Origin: Acidobacteriota bacterium
GTDB taxonomy: Bacteria; Acidobacteriota; Terriglobia; Bryobacterales; Bryobacteraceae
DNA length: 56,933 bases
Reading direction: 5' to 3'
NCBI GenBank assembly: GCA_003223115.1
Contig: QHXW01000003.1
Span: 1-56,933 of the forward strand
Below are positions 16,956 through 26,224 of the stretch, in pieces (positions within the stretch are counted from its first letter, which is position 1; every line of letters starts with the position of its first letter). The notes under the pieces are model-generated. The model did no database searches. It saw only the letters and a list, made by a program, of their open reading frames with translations, and was not told the DNA's origin. The position numbers were made by a program, and so were the translations under genes.

Positions 16956-17027
16956 GAAGCTGGTGAATACAAAATCGCCAGTGGAGTTAGGTGTCCTGGT
17001 TCGCCGGCCGCCTGGGCACAGCACCCT

Positions 17028-17798
17028 TCATAGCTTTAGCAATTCCCGCAAGCGTTTGGTCTGCACCCGGCTCACTGGCACTTCCGTGCTTTTTTTGTCA
17101 TCCATGCGGAGCTGGTAACTGGACTTGAACCACGGCACCACTTCTTTGATGCGGTTGATGTTCACCAGATAGGAGCGGTGTACGCGCCAGAAGGTATCGC
17201 GATCGAGATTGGCCTGCAAATCTTCAAGCGTACGGTAATTCGATTGACCCTCCAGGTGCGTGGTCACGAGCGTAATCAATCCGCTGTCGATCGTGGCGTA
17301 GATGATGTCCTGCGCGTCCACGATGAAGTTGCGGTTGTCAGACCGAACCAGAAGTTTGGTGCGCTGCGGCGTGAGGCGCGGCGAGGGATCCGCATCCACT
17401 TTCTGCCGTTCTTGTATCACGCGGCGCGCGCGCTCGATGGTCTCCGCCAGCCGGCCCTTGTCCAGCGGTTTGAGCAGATAATCCAGCGCCTCGAGTCGAA
17501 AAGCCTCAATCGCATACTGGTCGTACGCCGTGATGAAAATAACGTGCGGCAGTTCCAGACCGCGCTCGCGCAGTTGCCGGATAACGCCCATGCCGTCGAG
17601 TCCGGGCATCTGCACGTCCAGAAAAACCATCTCCGGCTCGAGCTTTTGGATGAGGTCCACGGCTTCGAGACCATTGCGCCCGGTGGCCAGCACTTCGACT
17701 TCGGGAAAATCCTTGAGTAAGTAAGTCAGCTCCTCGCACGCCAGCGCCTCGTCATCCACAATGAGCGTTGTGAGCGTAGCTGTCGCGCGGTCACGCAT
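17028..17798 (-). CDS. LytTR-type response regulator
   Basis: 256 residues from ATG 17798; the longer upstream frame overlaps ino1 and is not used. The receiver domain (about 8-125) has the acidic pair VDDEAL, phospho-acceptor Asp in VFLDVQMPGLDG (about 60), ITAYDQYA and LKPLDKGR. A LytTR DNA-binding domain follows (about 155-256: YATIDSGLITLVT, LDRDTFWRVHRSYLVNINRI). These regulators (AlgR/LytR group) usually pair with a histidine kinase of the LytS type, but none is adjacent, so it is an orphan here. A TATAAT ends 9 bases before the ATG. Confidence 0.93.
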   Translation of the reverse strand: MRDRATATLTTLIVDDEALACEELTYLLKDFPEVEVLATGRNGLEAVDLIQKLEPEMVFLDVQMPGLDGMGVIRQLRERGLELPHVIFITAYDQYAIEAFRLEALDYLLKPLDKGRLAETIERARRVIQERQKVDADPSPRLTPQRTKLLVRSDNRNFIVDAQDIIYATIDSGLITLVTTHLEGQSNYRTLEDLQANLDRDTFWRVHRSYLVNINRIKEVVPWFKSSYQLRMDDKKSTEVPVSRVQTKRLRELLKL

Positions 17799-17807
17799 GG
17801 AGTTGGT

Positions 17808-17813
17808 ATTATA
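17808..17813 (-). promoter_or_regulatory. Putative -10 box (TATAAT) of the LytTR regulator
   Basis: On the minus strand TATAAT is followed by 9 bases and then ATG 17798. No Shine-Dalgarno is present, so a leaderless or nearly leaderless mRNA is expected. No strong -35. Confidence 0.4.
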
Positions 17814-17850
17814 ACAAATCATCTTTTTCATCCCTGGGAGAACATGATCC

Positions 17851-19170
17851 GTGTCGCACAAAGAAACCGTTCGCATTGCGCCTGCTGATGGAAAGTTAGG
17901 CGTGCTGATTCCCGGAATGGGCGCTGTCACCACTACATTCATCGCCGGCGTGGAGGCAGTAAAGCGGGGATTGGCGAAGCCCATCGGATCTGTCACTCAG
18001 TTTTCGACCGTCCGCCTGGGTAAGCGCACCGAAGGCCGCAGTCCTAAGATCAAAGATTTCGTTCCCCTCGCCGGGCTCGAAGACCTCACCTTCGGCGCCT
18101 GGGATATTTTCGAAGAGAATGGCTACGAAGCAGCGCTCAATGCCGGGGTTCTCGAACGCCCGCTGCTCGACCAGGTGCGCGAGCCGCTTGCAGCCATACG
18201 GCCCATGCCGGCGGTATTCGATTCCGAATACGTCAAGCGTATCCACGGCCCAAACCTAAAGCCTAAAGGCTCGAAGATGGATTACGCCCAGATGCTGATG
18301 GACGACATCCGGAAATTTCAGGAATCATCCGGTGTGGCGCGAACGGTGATGATCTGGTGCGGCTCGACTGAAGTATTCCACAAACCCGCTGCCGTGCACG
18401 CGACACTCAAAGACTTCGAGTGCGGCTTGCAGAAGAACGATCCTGAAATCTCGCCCAGTCAGATTTATGCCTACGCGGCTTTGAAAATGGGTGTGCCGTA
18501 CGCCAATGGCGCGCCGCATCTGACCGTGGACGCCCCCGTTTTGACGCAACTTGCGCGCGACCACAAAATCCCGATTTGCGGCAAAGATTTCAAGACCGGC
18601 CAGACATTCATGAAGACGCTGATCGCGCCAGGACTGAAATCGCGCATGCTGGGCGTCTCTGGGTGGTTCTCGACCAATATTCTGGGCAATCGTGACGGCG
18701 AGGTACTGGACGACCCGGGCTCTTTCAAATCCAAGGAGGAGAGCAAGCTCTCGGCGCTCGAGCAGATTCTGCAGCCGGAACTTTATCCGGACTTGTACAA
18801 AAACGTCTACCACAAGGTGCGGATCAACTATTACCCGCCGCGCGGCGATGCCAAAGAGGGCTGGGACAACATTGACATTTTCGGCTGGCTGGGCTATCCC
18901 ATGCAGATCAAGATCGACTTTCTTTGCCGCGATTCCATCCTGGCCGCGCCGCTGGTCCTGGACCTGGTGCTGTTCATGGATCTCGCCCAGCGCGCCGGTA
19001 TGAGCGGCGTACAGGAGTGGCTCTCGTTCTATTTCAAAGCGCCCATGACCGCGCCGGGTTTGTATCCGGAACACGATATTTTCATTCAATTAATGAAGCT
19101 CAAAAATACGCTGCGCTGGATGCGCGGCGAAAATCTCATCACGCACCTGGGACTCGAGTATTACGATTGA
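17851..19170 (+). CDS. ino1: Inositol-3-phosphate synthase (NAD-dependent)
   Basis: 439 residues, GTG start at 17851. The enzyme converts glucose-6-phosphate to inositol-3-phosphate, the first step to phosphoinositides, inositol-linked solutes or mycothiol-type thiols. Visible: the N-terminal nucleotide loop VLIPGMGAVTTTF, IWCGSTEV (about 165), GKDFKTGQTFMKT (about 248-260, active-site lysines), SGWFSTNILGNRDG and YYPPRGDAKEGWDNIDIFGWLGYPMQ-type C-terminal segments. Length fits the prokaryotic subgroup. An epimerase gene follows after 17 bases and is probably co-transcribed. It is divergent from the LytTR regulator. Confidence 0.93.
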   Translation: MSHKETVRIAPADGKLGVLIPGMGAVTTTFIAGVEAVKRGLAKPIGSVTQFSTVRLGKRTEGRSPKIKDFVPLAGLEDLTFGAWDIFEENGYEAALNAGVLERPLLDQVREPLAAIRPMPAVFDSEYVKRIHGPNLKPKGSKMDYAQMLMDDIRKFQESSGVARTVMIWCGSTEVFHKPAAVHATLKDFECGLQKNDPEISPSQIYAYAALKMGVPYANGAPHLTVDAPVLTQLARDHKIPICGKDFKTGQTFMKTLIAPGLKSRMLGVSGWFSTNILGNRDGEVLDDPGSFKSKEESKLSALEQILQPELYPDLYKNVYHKVRINYYPPRGDAKEGWDNIDIFGWLGYPMQIKIDFLCRDSILAAPLVLDLVLFMDLAQRAGMSGVQEWLSFYFKAPMTAPGLYPEHDIFIQLMKLKNTLRWMRGENLITHLGLEYYD

Positions 19171-19187
19171 TTGCAGCGCGCTGACCG

Positions 19188-20189
19188 ATGAAAGTACTGG
19201 TGATCGGAGGAACCCTGTTCATCGGCCGTCTGCTCGTCCAAGAGCTGCTGCAGGCTGGCCATGCGGTGGCCATTCTCCACCGCAGACGCAAGCACCCATT
19301 TTCCAAACGAGTCGAGAACCTGGTCGCGGACCGGAACGATCCCGTGGCGGTCCGGCGCGCTATCGGCACGCGCCGCTTCGAAGCCGTTTTCGACAACGTC
19401 TACGATTGGGAGCAGGGCACCACGGCAGCCCACGTGGAAGGCACCGCGCTCGCCTTCGGCGACAATCTTGAACGCTATGTTTTCATGTCCAGCGTGGCCG
19501 CGTATGGCGATGGTCTGAACCACTACGAAAGCGAGCCCCTGGCTCCGGACAATCATTCCGAGCCTTATGTTCGCAACAAGGCCATGAGTGAGCGGGCGCT
19601 ATTCCGGCTGCACCGCAAGACCGGCTTTCCCGTGGTGACGTTTCGCCCCCCGTTCGCTTACGGACCGGGGAACCCCTTCTACCGTGAGGCGTTCTTCTGG
19701 GACCGTTTGCGCGCCAACCGGCCGATTATTATTCCAGGCGACGGCACGCGTCTGATGCAGTTCGCCTATGTGAAGGATCTGGTCACGGCCTGTTTGCGCG
19801 CGCTTGAAACACCGCAAGCCGTCGGCGAAGCCTTCAACATTGGGAACTCGCGGCCTGTTACTCAGGTTGAGGCAGTTCGCGCTCTGGCGCGCGCCGCTGG
19901 CAAAAGCGCCACACTGGTCCGGGTTCCGCGCGAGCGGATTCTGACCGCCGGCGGAAACGTGTTCCGCGATCCCCTGTATTTCGGTGAGTATTTCGACCTT
20001 CCCCCCATCACCGAAAATGTGAATAAGCTGCAGCGCGTCTTGCGCGTACGCCTCACCGCGTTTGACACCGGCTTGCGCGAGACGTACCGTTGGTATATAC
20101 GTCAGCCGAAGCGAAGGACTGACGTCAGTTTCGAACAACGATTGATCGAGTCAGCGGTCGCGCCCGCCGGCTCCCGTCGCGCTGGGTAA
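19188..20189 (+). CDS. NAD-dependent epimerase/dehydratase-like SDR protein
   Basis: 333 residues. An extended short-chain dehydrogenase: the cofactor loop is VIGGTLFIG (5-13), a variant of GxxGxxG. FMSSVAAYGDG supplies the catalytic Ser and YVRNK (about 125-129) the YxxxK pair. FNIGNSRPVT is the usual sugar-binding turn. The overall look is that of the CSP41-like/atypical epimerase subgroup. It lies 17 bases after ino1, so it might act on an inositol or nucleotide-sugar derivative, but the substrate cannot be read from the sequence. Confidence 0.85.
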   Translation: MKVLVIGGTLFIGRLLVQELLQAGHAVAILHRRRKHPFSKRVENLVADRNDPVAVRRAIGTRRFEAVFDNVYDWEQGTTAAHVEGTALAFGDNLERYVFMSSVAAYGDGLNHYESEPLAPDNHSEPYVRNKAMSERALFRLHRKTGFPVVTFRPPFAYGPGNPFYREAFFWDRLRANRPIIIPGDGTRLMQFAYVKDLVTACLRALETPQAVGEAFNIGNSRPVTQVEAVRALARAAGKSATLVRVPRERILTAGGNVFRDPLYFGEYFDLPPITENVNKLQRVLRVRLTAFDTGLRETYRWYIRQPKRRTDVSFEQRLIESAVAPAGSRRAG

Positions 20190-20222
20190 GTTACTCCGGA
20201 GCGGATCGGGGACCAAACAAAA

Positions 20223-22379
20223 ATGTTTCGGCGATTTACTCTTCGCGCGGGACTTTGCTCTACAACGCGGCTCCTGCTTCTGTGGGCACTGTCAACCTTT
20301 CCTGCAACGTCCCAAATTCAAGAGCCAGCGCAAGACGTTCCTTCGCTGGCGGTAGCCCCCGCGAGGAGACTACCCGGTGCCGCGCCGCCGAACCGGCTTT
20401 TGTGGCAGGACACGCCTCCGGCTCACGTTCTGCGCGCTGTGACTGCCGAAGAGATTCTGGAACTCTCGCGCCCTCCCCATCACACCAGGATGGGTGCTAC
20501 GCGCCAGTTGCCGCCGGACCTCCTGCGCCAGGGCGTCTGGTTTACCGATGCGCAGGGCCGCCGCACCTGGGCTCTGCGTGTGACCGCCACAGACGCCCGA
20601 GGCCTTCGATTGCATTTCGAGAATTTCGACGTCGGCGCCGGACAGGTTTGGACATTCGCGCCGGGCGGTGGACCCAAACAAGTGGTGGGTCCGTTTTCCA
20701 GTAAAGGACCAGCGCAACACGGTGCGTTCTGGACCGTCCTTCTGGCCGGCGATACCATCGAGATCGATTACCAGCCCGCGCCCGATAGCGCCGTCGGCAT
20801 CCCGTTCACTATTTCCGAGGTCTTTCACATGTGGGCGGAGCCTGGAGCGATCGCGAACGCCACCTCTCGACTCCTGATGAACTCATCACCGCTAAATTCC
20901 GCCGGCAGCGTGGGCACCCTCGACAACGCCTGCTTTGTCGATGAGACCTGCATGGATGCTCAGGTGGATACCCATGCGGCATCGAAGGCCACTGTATTTC
21001 TGCTGCTCGAAAACAACGCTTGTTCCGGAGTGTTACTCAACGATCGCAATAGCACCGGGACGCCTTTTCTGCTCACTGCGGGTCACTGTGTGGCCACCAA
21101 TCATGACGCTCAATTTCTGCTGGCGATCTTCACCTACAAGACATCCAGCTGTTTCAATTACACGACATCCAGCGCGTCCTATCCGCCTTCTTTCTGGGAT
21201 CCCAAGCAACAGGCAAGCGGTGGCATTCTTCTGGCGCAGAACGTTCATCTGTCTGGCCAGGACAATATCTATCTCGATAAGCCGGACTTTGCTTTCGTCA
21301 AGCTCGATGAGCGTCCGGATTGGCCGTTCACGATGGCGGGCTGGTCGCGGGACGCCGCATTCGGACAACAAGTCATCTCGGTAAGCCACGCGCAGGCTTT
21401 GCCACAGGTAGTCGCGCGCGGAAGCATCCAGGCAATTCCCGCAAATGATTTCTTTCAGACGTTCTGGACCCAGGGAAACACCGACCAAGGCTCTTCGGGA
21501 GCCGGAGTTTTCGATGCCAATGGCAGCGTTGTGGGGGTTGTCAGCAACGGGCCTTACGGCCCGAATTCCGCCTGCCAGGCAAATGTTAAAATTGTTAACT
21601 TTACTCGGTTCTCATCCATCTACGGGGCGGTACAGGGCTGGCTGGAAGATACCGTCAAACTGCCAATCGCGCCATCGTTCACAGTCAGCGGAATCACCAA
21701 CGCCGCCAGTTACGTTGGCGGCCTGGTACCCGGCAGCCTGGCTACTTTGTTCGGAACGAACCTCACGACGTCCGCGGGCATCGTAACCGCACGAAGCTTT
21801 CCGCTTCCTACCGAATTAGCGGGCGTCCACGTGGAGGTGAATGGACTTCCGGCTCCCTTGCTGGCCGTGGCGAACGTCAACGGGACCGAGCAGATTAACT
21901 TTCAAGTGCCGTGGAAAGGACCGGGCACGGCCTCCGTGACGGTCACCAATGGAAACGGGGGTGTGAGCGCGCGGAGCGATGTGCCGCTATTCGGCTGGCA
22001 GCCCGGCATCTTTACTGATAGCCATGGTTACGGCGCGATTCTCCATGGTCTCGATAACCGTCCTGTCACTCCAACTGATCCGGCGGCGCCGAGTGAGATT
22101 GTCGCGCTGTTCACCACCGGGCTCGGCGCGGTCGATTCAGACCAGATTGCGGGCGTACCTGCCGGTTCAAAACCCCCGGCCCGGACCGTGCAGGGGGTGC
22201 CACAGGTCACGATAGGCGGCGTTGCGGCAGAGGTGCGGTTCAGCGGACTGGCGCCGGGTTTTGCAGGGCTTTATCAAGTCAATGTTGTGGTGCCGCAGGG
22301 CTCGCCGGCCGGTGATTTGCCGGTTGTGGTCATCCAATTTGATGTCGCTAGCAACACCGCGAAGCTGCCGGTGCGCTAA
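20223..22379 (+). CDS. Secreted trypsin-like serine protease with Solibacter-type C-terminal domain
   Basis: 718 residues with a signal peptide (about 1-30). The middle (about 240-480) is a chymotrypsin fold: LLTAGHCV gives the catalytic His, KPDFAFVKLDE a likely Asp, and TDQGSSGAGVFDANG the catalytic Ser, with GSSGAG instead of the usual GDSGG. The C-terminal 230 residues (ITNAASYVGGLVPGSLATLF, VNGLPAPLLAVANVNGTEQ, QINFQVPW, IVALFTTGLGAV) match the TIGR03437 domain, a beta-sandwich module expanded in Candidatus Solibacter. Probably an exported lysyl-endopeptidase-like protease, exposed or released. Weak RBS before ATG 20223. Confidence 0.85.
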   Translation: MFRRFTLRAGLCSTTRLLLLWALSTFPATSQIQEPAQDVPSLAVAPARRLPGAAPPNRLLWQDTPPAHVLRAVTAEEILELSRPPHHTRMGATRQLPPDLLRQGVWFTDAQGRRTWALRVTATDARGLRLHFENFDVGAGQVWTFAPGGGPKQVVGPFSSKGPAQHGAFWTVLLAGDTIEIDYQPAPDSAVGIPFTISEVFHMWAEPGAIANATSRLLMNSSPLNSAGSVGTLDNACFVDETCMDAQVDTHAASKATVFLLLENNACSGVLLNDRNSTGTPFLLTAGHCVATNHDAQFLLAIFTYKTSSCFNYTTSSASYPPSFWDPKQQASGGILLAQNVHLSGQDNIYLDKPDFAFVKLDERPDWPFTMAGWSRDAAFGQQVISVSHAQALPQVVARGSIQAIPANDFFQTFWTQGNTDQGSSGAGVFDANGSVVGVVSNGPYGPNSACQANVKIVNFTRFSSIYGAVQGWLEDTVKLPIAPSFTVSGITNAASYVGGLVPGSLATLFGTNLTTSAGIVTARSFPLPTELAGVHVEVNGLPAPLLAVANVNGTEQINFQVPWKGPGTASVTVTNGNGGVSARSDVPLFGWQPGIFTDSHGYGAILHGLDNRPVTPTDPAAPSEIVALFTTGLGAVDSDQIAGVPAGSKPPARTVQGVPQVTIGGVAAEVRFSGLAPGFAGLYQVNVVVPQGSPAGDLPVVVIQFDVASNTAKLPVR

Positions 22380-22541
22380 CCTGAAGAGTCAGCCGTCGCG
22401 GAAACGTTCCTCCCTGGTCATCACTACTTCGTGACGGAACACCACGGCGGTGTGAGAAAACGGCCCACTTGACGGCCCTTGAACGGCGGAAATACAATTG
22501 AAACAGTTGAACTTAAAGTCGTTTGAGGAGGCCGTGAGCGT

Positions 22542-24224
22542 ATGAAACCGGCGCGCTTTTGGATTCCCAGCTTGTTGTCCCTTGGTTTGCTTCTAACGGT
22601 TAACTCCGGTTATGCAGCAAAGAACAAGGACAAGAATGCCGCCCAGGGCCGCGAGACCGTCGCCAAGCCTCTCACCGAAAAAGAAAAGCGCAAACGCGAA
22701 GAAAAACTGCGCAAAGAACTCGAGACGCCTTACCGCAAATGGCTGAACGAGGACGTGACGTACATCATCACCGATGAAGAACGCACCTCGTTCAAACGCC
22801 TGAGCACGGACGAGGAACGCGAGCAGTTTATCGAGGGCTTCTGGCTCCGTCGCGATCCCACGCCCGATACCATGGAAAACGAGTTTAAGGAAGAGCATTA
22901 CCGGCGCATCGCTTACGCCAACGAGCACTATGCCTCCGGCATTCCCGGCTGGAAAGCGGATCGGGGCCGCATCTACATCATGTACGGGCCTCCGGATGAG
23001 AATGACTCGCATCCCTCGGGCGGCAGCTACGAGCGTCCTCCGGAAGAGGGCGGCGGCCAAACCTCCACGTTTCCGTTCGAGATCTGGCGCTACCGCTATA
23101 TCGAGGGAGTCGGCTCGGACATCATGATTGAATTCGTGGATCCGACAATGACGGGCGAATACCGCATGACCATGGATCCGTCCGAAAAAGACGCGCTGCT
23201 CTATGTGCCGAACGCCGGCCTGACCATGATGGAGCAGATGGGTATGTCGAGCAAGCTGGATCGCTTCAATCGCACCGACGGCACGCACCTGGGAACTTCG
23301 TTGGGCGGTACGCCGGCGCGCATGGGAGAGTTCGAACGCCTGGAACAGTTCACGAAACTGCAAAAGCCGCCGGCCATCAAGTTCAAAGATCTGGAAGCGG
23401 CGGTGACCTCGCACATCACCTTCAACATTCTGCCGCTCAAGGTGCAGGCTGATTTCATTAAGGTCACCAACAGCTCGGTCATCACCAACATCACCATGCA
23501 GTTCGAGAACAAAGATCTGCAATTCCAGTTGAAAGATGGAGTGCAGAAGGCGGTGGTCAACATTTATGCCCGCATCACTACCATGTCCCGCCGCGTTGTA
23601 AACGTTTTCGAAGACACCGTCACGGTGGATACGCCGGCTCAAATGATGCAGGCCATCACCGGCAAGATGTCGCTCTATCAGAAATCCGTGCCGCTGGCTC
23701 CTGGAATGTACCGCCTGAATCTTGTGGCCAAAGACATTGTGGGCGGCAACATGAACAACTACGAAATGGCCCTGAGCGTTCCGCATTTCGACGATGAGAA
23801 GCTGGCATCCAGTACCCTGATTTTGGCCGATCAGATTGAAAAAGTGCCGACCCGGCAAATCGGGAGCGGGCAGTTCGTCATCGGCAGCTCGAAGATCCGG
23901 CCACGCTTGGGGGACAGCTTCCGGCGCGACGAGAAAATGGGCATCTATGTGCAGCTCTATAATTTCCAGCCGGATGAGAAGACGCACAAGCCCGAGGGCT
24001 CCATCCAATACGAAGTAGTGAAAAACGGTAGTAACGAGAAGGTTTTCGACTTTACCGAGGATATCGTGAAGCTGCCGGAGGCCTCGGCGCAGCAGGTGAC
24101 CATAGAGAAACTGCTGCCTCTAAATACCCTGCAGCCCGGGCAGTACACCCTAAAGATGAAGGTTACCGATAAGCTACGGAATCAGACGTTAACACCCACG
24201 GCCACATTTACGGTAACCTGGTAA
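22542..24224 (+). CDS. GWxTD domain-containing secreted protein
   Basis: 560 residues. The RBS GAGGAGG is 11 bases before the ATG and a signal peptide spans about 1-26. A basic helical segment (44-62) is followed by the GWxTD region: YRKWLNEDVTYIITDEERTS, FIEGFWLRRDPTPDT, and GIPGWKADRGRIYIMYGPPD, where the signature reads GWKAD. The C-terminal half (about 260-560) is beta-rich, with bacterial Ig-like strands (NMNNYEMALSVPHFD, QYTLKMKVTDKLRNQ). The function of GWxTD proteins is unknown to me. The gene is followed after 38 bases by a beta-barrel protein, a pairing that suggests a joint envelope role. Confidence 0.88.
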   Translation: MKPARFWIPSLLSLGLLLTVNSGYAAKNKDKNAAQGRETVAKPLTEKEKRKREEKLRKELETPYRKWLNEDVTYIITDEERTSFKRLSTDEEREQFIEGFWLRRDPTPDTMENEFKEEHYRRIAYANEHYASGIPGWKADRGRIYIMYGPPDENDSHPSGGSYERPPEEGGGQTSTFPFEIWRYRYIEGVGSDIMIEFVDPTMTGEYRMTMDPSEKDALLYVPNAGLTMMEQMGMSSKLDRFNRTDGTHLGTSLGGTPARMGEFERLEQFTKLQKPPAIKFKDLEAAVTSHITFNILPLKVQADFIKVTNSSVITNITMQFENKDLQFQLKDGVQKAVVNIYARITTMSRRVVNVFEDTVTVDTPAQMMQAITGKMSLYQKSVPLAPGMYRLNLVAKDIVGGNMNNYEMALSVPHFDDEKLASSTLILADQIEKVPTRQIGSGQFVIGSSKIRPRLGDSFRRDEKMGIYVQLYNFQPDEKTHKPEGSIQYEVVKNGSNEKVFDFTEDIVKLPEASAQQVTIEKLLPLNTLQPGQYTLKMKVTDKLRNQTLTPTATFTVTW

Positions 24225-24262
24225 ACAGCAGGTTTAGGCCTGCAGGAGAAAGGACAGGGACG

Positions 24263-26080
24263 ATGAGGTTGTTCACCTCCGTCATCGCTTCGCCTAAATT
24301 CCGGGCAGTGTTGGCGCTTGGTGCCCTCTCCCTCGCCCTCCCATCCCTCAGCTTTGCAGTTTCTCCCGTCAAGCTTTCGGGCGGTATCACGGGCCTGGTA
24401 CGCAACGGCACCGGCATTCCGCAGATGGGCGCAACGGTCCTGCTGTTCAACCGGGAAGACCGGTTGAGCGGGAAGGCTTTGACCGACGAAAACGGCGCCT
24501 TCGGCTTTCTCAGTCTCCTTCCGGATGTCTATTCGGTTCGGGTGACGCTGCGAAGCTTTGCTCCGGTCTTTCGTAATCACATCGTAGTGCAGCCGGGCGT
24601 TCGCAGTATGCTTAACGTAAATCTCACCACGCTGTTCAGCAGCATCGAACTAATCACGCCGCCTGCGGGCCATCGCGATCTGATGAACGACGATTGGAAA
24701 TGGACGCTGCGCACCGCGAGTTCCACCCGGCCTGTGCTGCGCTTGCTGCCGAAGTTGGATCCCAATCCCATCCCTCCGCGTTCAACCCAGCGCGCCTCTG
24801 CCGTGTTCTCCGAAACGCGCGGTCTGGTGAAGCTCTCAGGAGGCGATGGCGGGCAGGCTTCAGGTTTTGCCAATGAAGCCGATCTGGGTACCTCCTTCGC
24901 TTTCGCCACATCGCTGTTCGGCAGCAACCAGGTCGCGTTTAGCGGAAACCTGGGATATACGTCGCAGTCGGGTATGTCGTCCGCCGGGTTCCACACCAGC
25001 TACACGCGAAACGTGGGCCCCGTCAGCCCCGAAGTCTCCGTCACCATGCGCCAGCTTTTCCTGCCGCGGGTGACCGATTCTCTAGTGGGCGGTCCCAGCG
25101 ATCTGCCGCGGTTGCGGACCATGTCGGTGAACTTCGGGGACGAAGCTCCGATCTCTGATTCGTTGCACCTGAAATACGGTTTCTCGCTTGATTCAGTATC
25201 CTTCCTCGACCGGCTGCATTATTTCAGCCCGTACGCCCGTCTCGATTATTCGCTGCCAGATTCGAGTAAGATCCAGCTCTCCTACACATCGGGCAATGCG
25301 CGGCCGGACCTTGCGCACCGCTCCGCGGCGGATACGGATCTACAGCAAAGTCTCAGTGCGCTCTCTAGGATGCCGCGTGTTTCAGTGAAAAACGGGCGGG
25401 CCAAAGTGCAGCGCGGTGAAAATATTGAGTTGGGCTATACCCGCACTGCGGGGTCGCGGACTTACCAGGTGGCCGGTTATCGGGAGCACGTCACCAACGC
25501 CGCGCTGACCATCGTCGCTCCAAACGGGCTTTATGCCGGAGGCGATATTCTCCCGGACTTGTTCTCCAGCGGCTCGGTATTCGATTCAGGCAGTTATCAG
25601 ACTTTAGGCTATAACGCTTCAGTGACGCAGGCGCTGGGCGATAACTTTCATGTCAGCCTGATCTACGGCTCGGTGGGTGTTCTCACGCCGCGGTCGAGCG
25701 ATCTGGTAACCGATAATCCGGATGAGCTGCGCTCCTTGATTCACGCCGGGCGCCGTCACGCGGTCACTACGCGCACATCCGCAACAATCCCGCACAGCGG
25801 CACGCATTTTGTCGCAAGTTATCAATGGATGGAGCAGGGGTCCATTACACCAGGGCACATGTATTCGACTCAAACGCTACGCCCCGAAGCTGGCTTGAAT
25901 CTTTACGTGCGTCAGCCCATTCCCACGTTCTTCTCGCTGCCGTGGCGCATGGAGGCGAGTGCCGATTTGCGCAATCTGCTGGCGCAAGGTTATGTCCCGC
26001 TCTCTTGCGCTGACGGCCGGCGTTTACTGCTGGTCCAGACGCCTCGCAGCTTCCGCGGCGGTCTAAGCTTCATTTTCTAA
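24263..26080 (+). CDS. Carboxypeptidase-regulatory domain plus outer-membrane beta-barrel protein
   Basis: 605 residues. A signal peptide (about 1-32) precedes a carboxypeptidase-regulatory-like beta-sandwich (about 37-125: GGITGLVRNGTGIPQMGATV, GAFGFLSLLPDVYSVRV). The remainder alternates polar and hydrophobic residues as in an outer-membrane barrel (NQVAFSGNLGYTSQSG, LDYSLPDSSKIQLSYTSGN) and ends in SFRGGLSFIF with a terminal Phe, the BAM recognition signature. I cannot find a TonB box or plug domain, and it is shorter than acidobacterial TonB receptors, which carry the same N-terminal module. It follows the GWxTD gene by 38 bases, behind AGGAGAAAGGA. Confidence 0.8.
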   Translation: MRLFTSVIASPKFRAVLALGALSLALPSLSFAVSPVKLSGGITGLVRNGTGIPQMGATVLLFNREDRLSGKALTDENGAFGFLSLLPDVYSVRVTLRSFAPVFRNHIVVQPGVRSMLNVNLTTLFSSIELITPPAGHRDLMNDDWKWTLRTASSTRPVLRLLPKLDPNPIPPRSTQRASAVFSETRGLVKLSGGDGGQASGFANEADLGTSFAFATSLFGSNQVAFSGNLGYTSQSGMSSAGFHTSYTRNVGPVSPEVSVTMRQLFLPRVTDSLVGGPSDLPRLRTMSVNFGDEAPISDSLHLKYGFSLDSVSFLDRLHYFSPYARLDYSLPDSSKIQLSYTSGNARPDLAHRSAADTDLQQSLSALSRMPRVSVKNGRAKVQRGENIELGYTRTAGSRTYQVAGYREHVTNAALTIVAPNGLYAGGDILPDLFSSGSVFDSGSYQTLGYNASVTQALGDNFHVSLIYGSVGVLTPRSSDLVTDNPDELRSLIHAGRRHAVTTRTSATIPHSGTHFVASYQWMEQGSITPGHMYSTQTLRPEAGLNLYVRQPIPTFFSLPWRMEASADLRNLLAQGYVPLSCADGRRLLLVQTPRSFRGGLSFIF

Positions 26081-26224
26081 GCCCTCGATTTGACCGCTCG
26101 CTGGACGTTCGCGGTTCTCAGTGCAGGGCGTGAATTTCCCGTTAACACTCGAGCGCTACTCCCCGTCTGGACTGCTGTCACAGGCATTCGCGTCTGTGTT
26201 CAGTCCTGAGAGGAGGACAGAATA

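Noticed and set aside
22593-24008. 471-residue minus-strand frame opposite the GWxTD gene
   Set aside because: Antisense shadow without RBS or domain; the plus strand has a signal peptide and family motifs.
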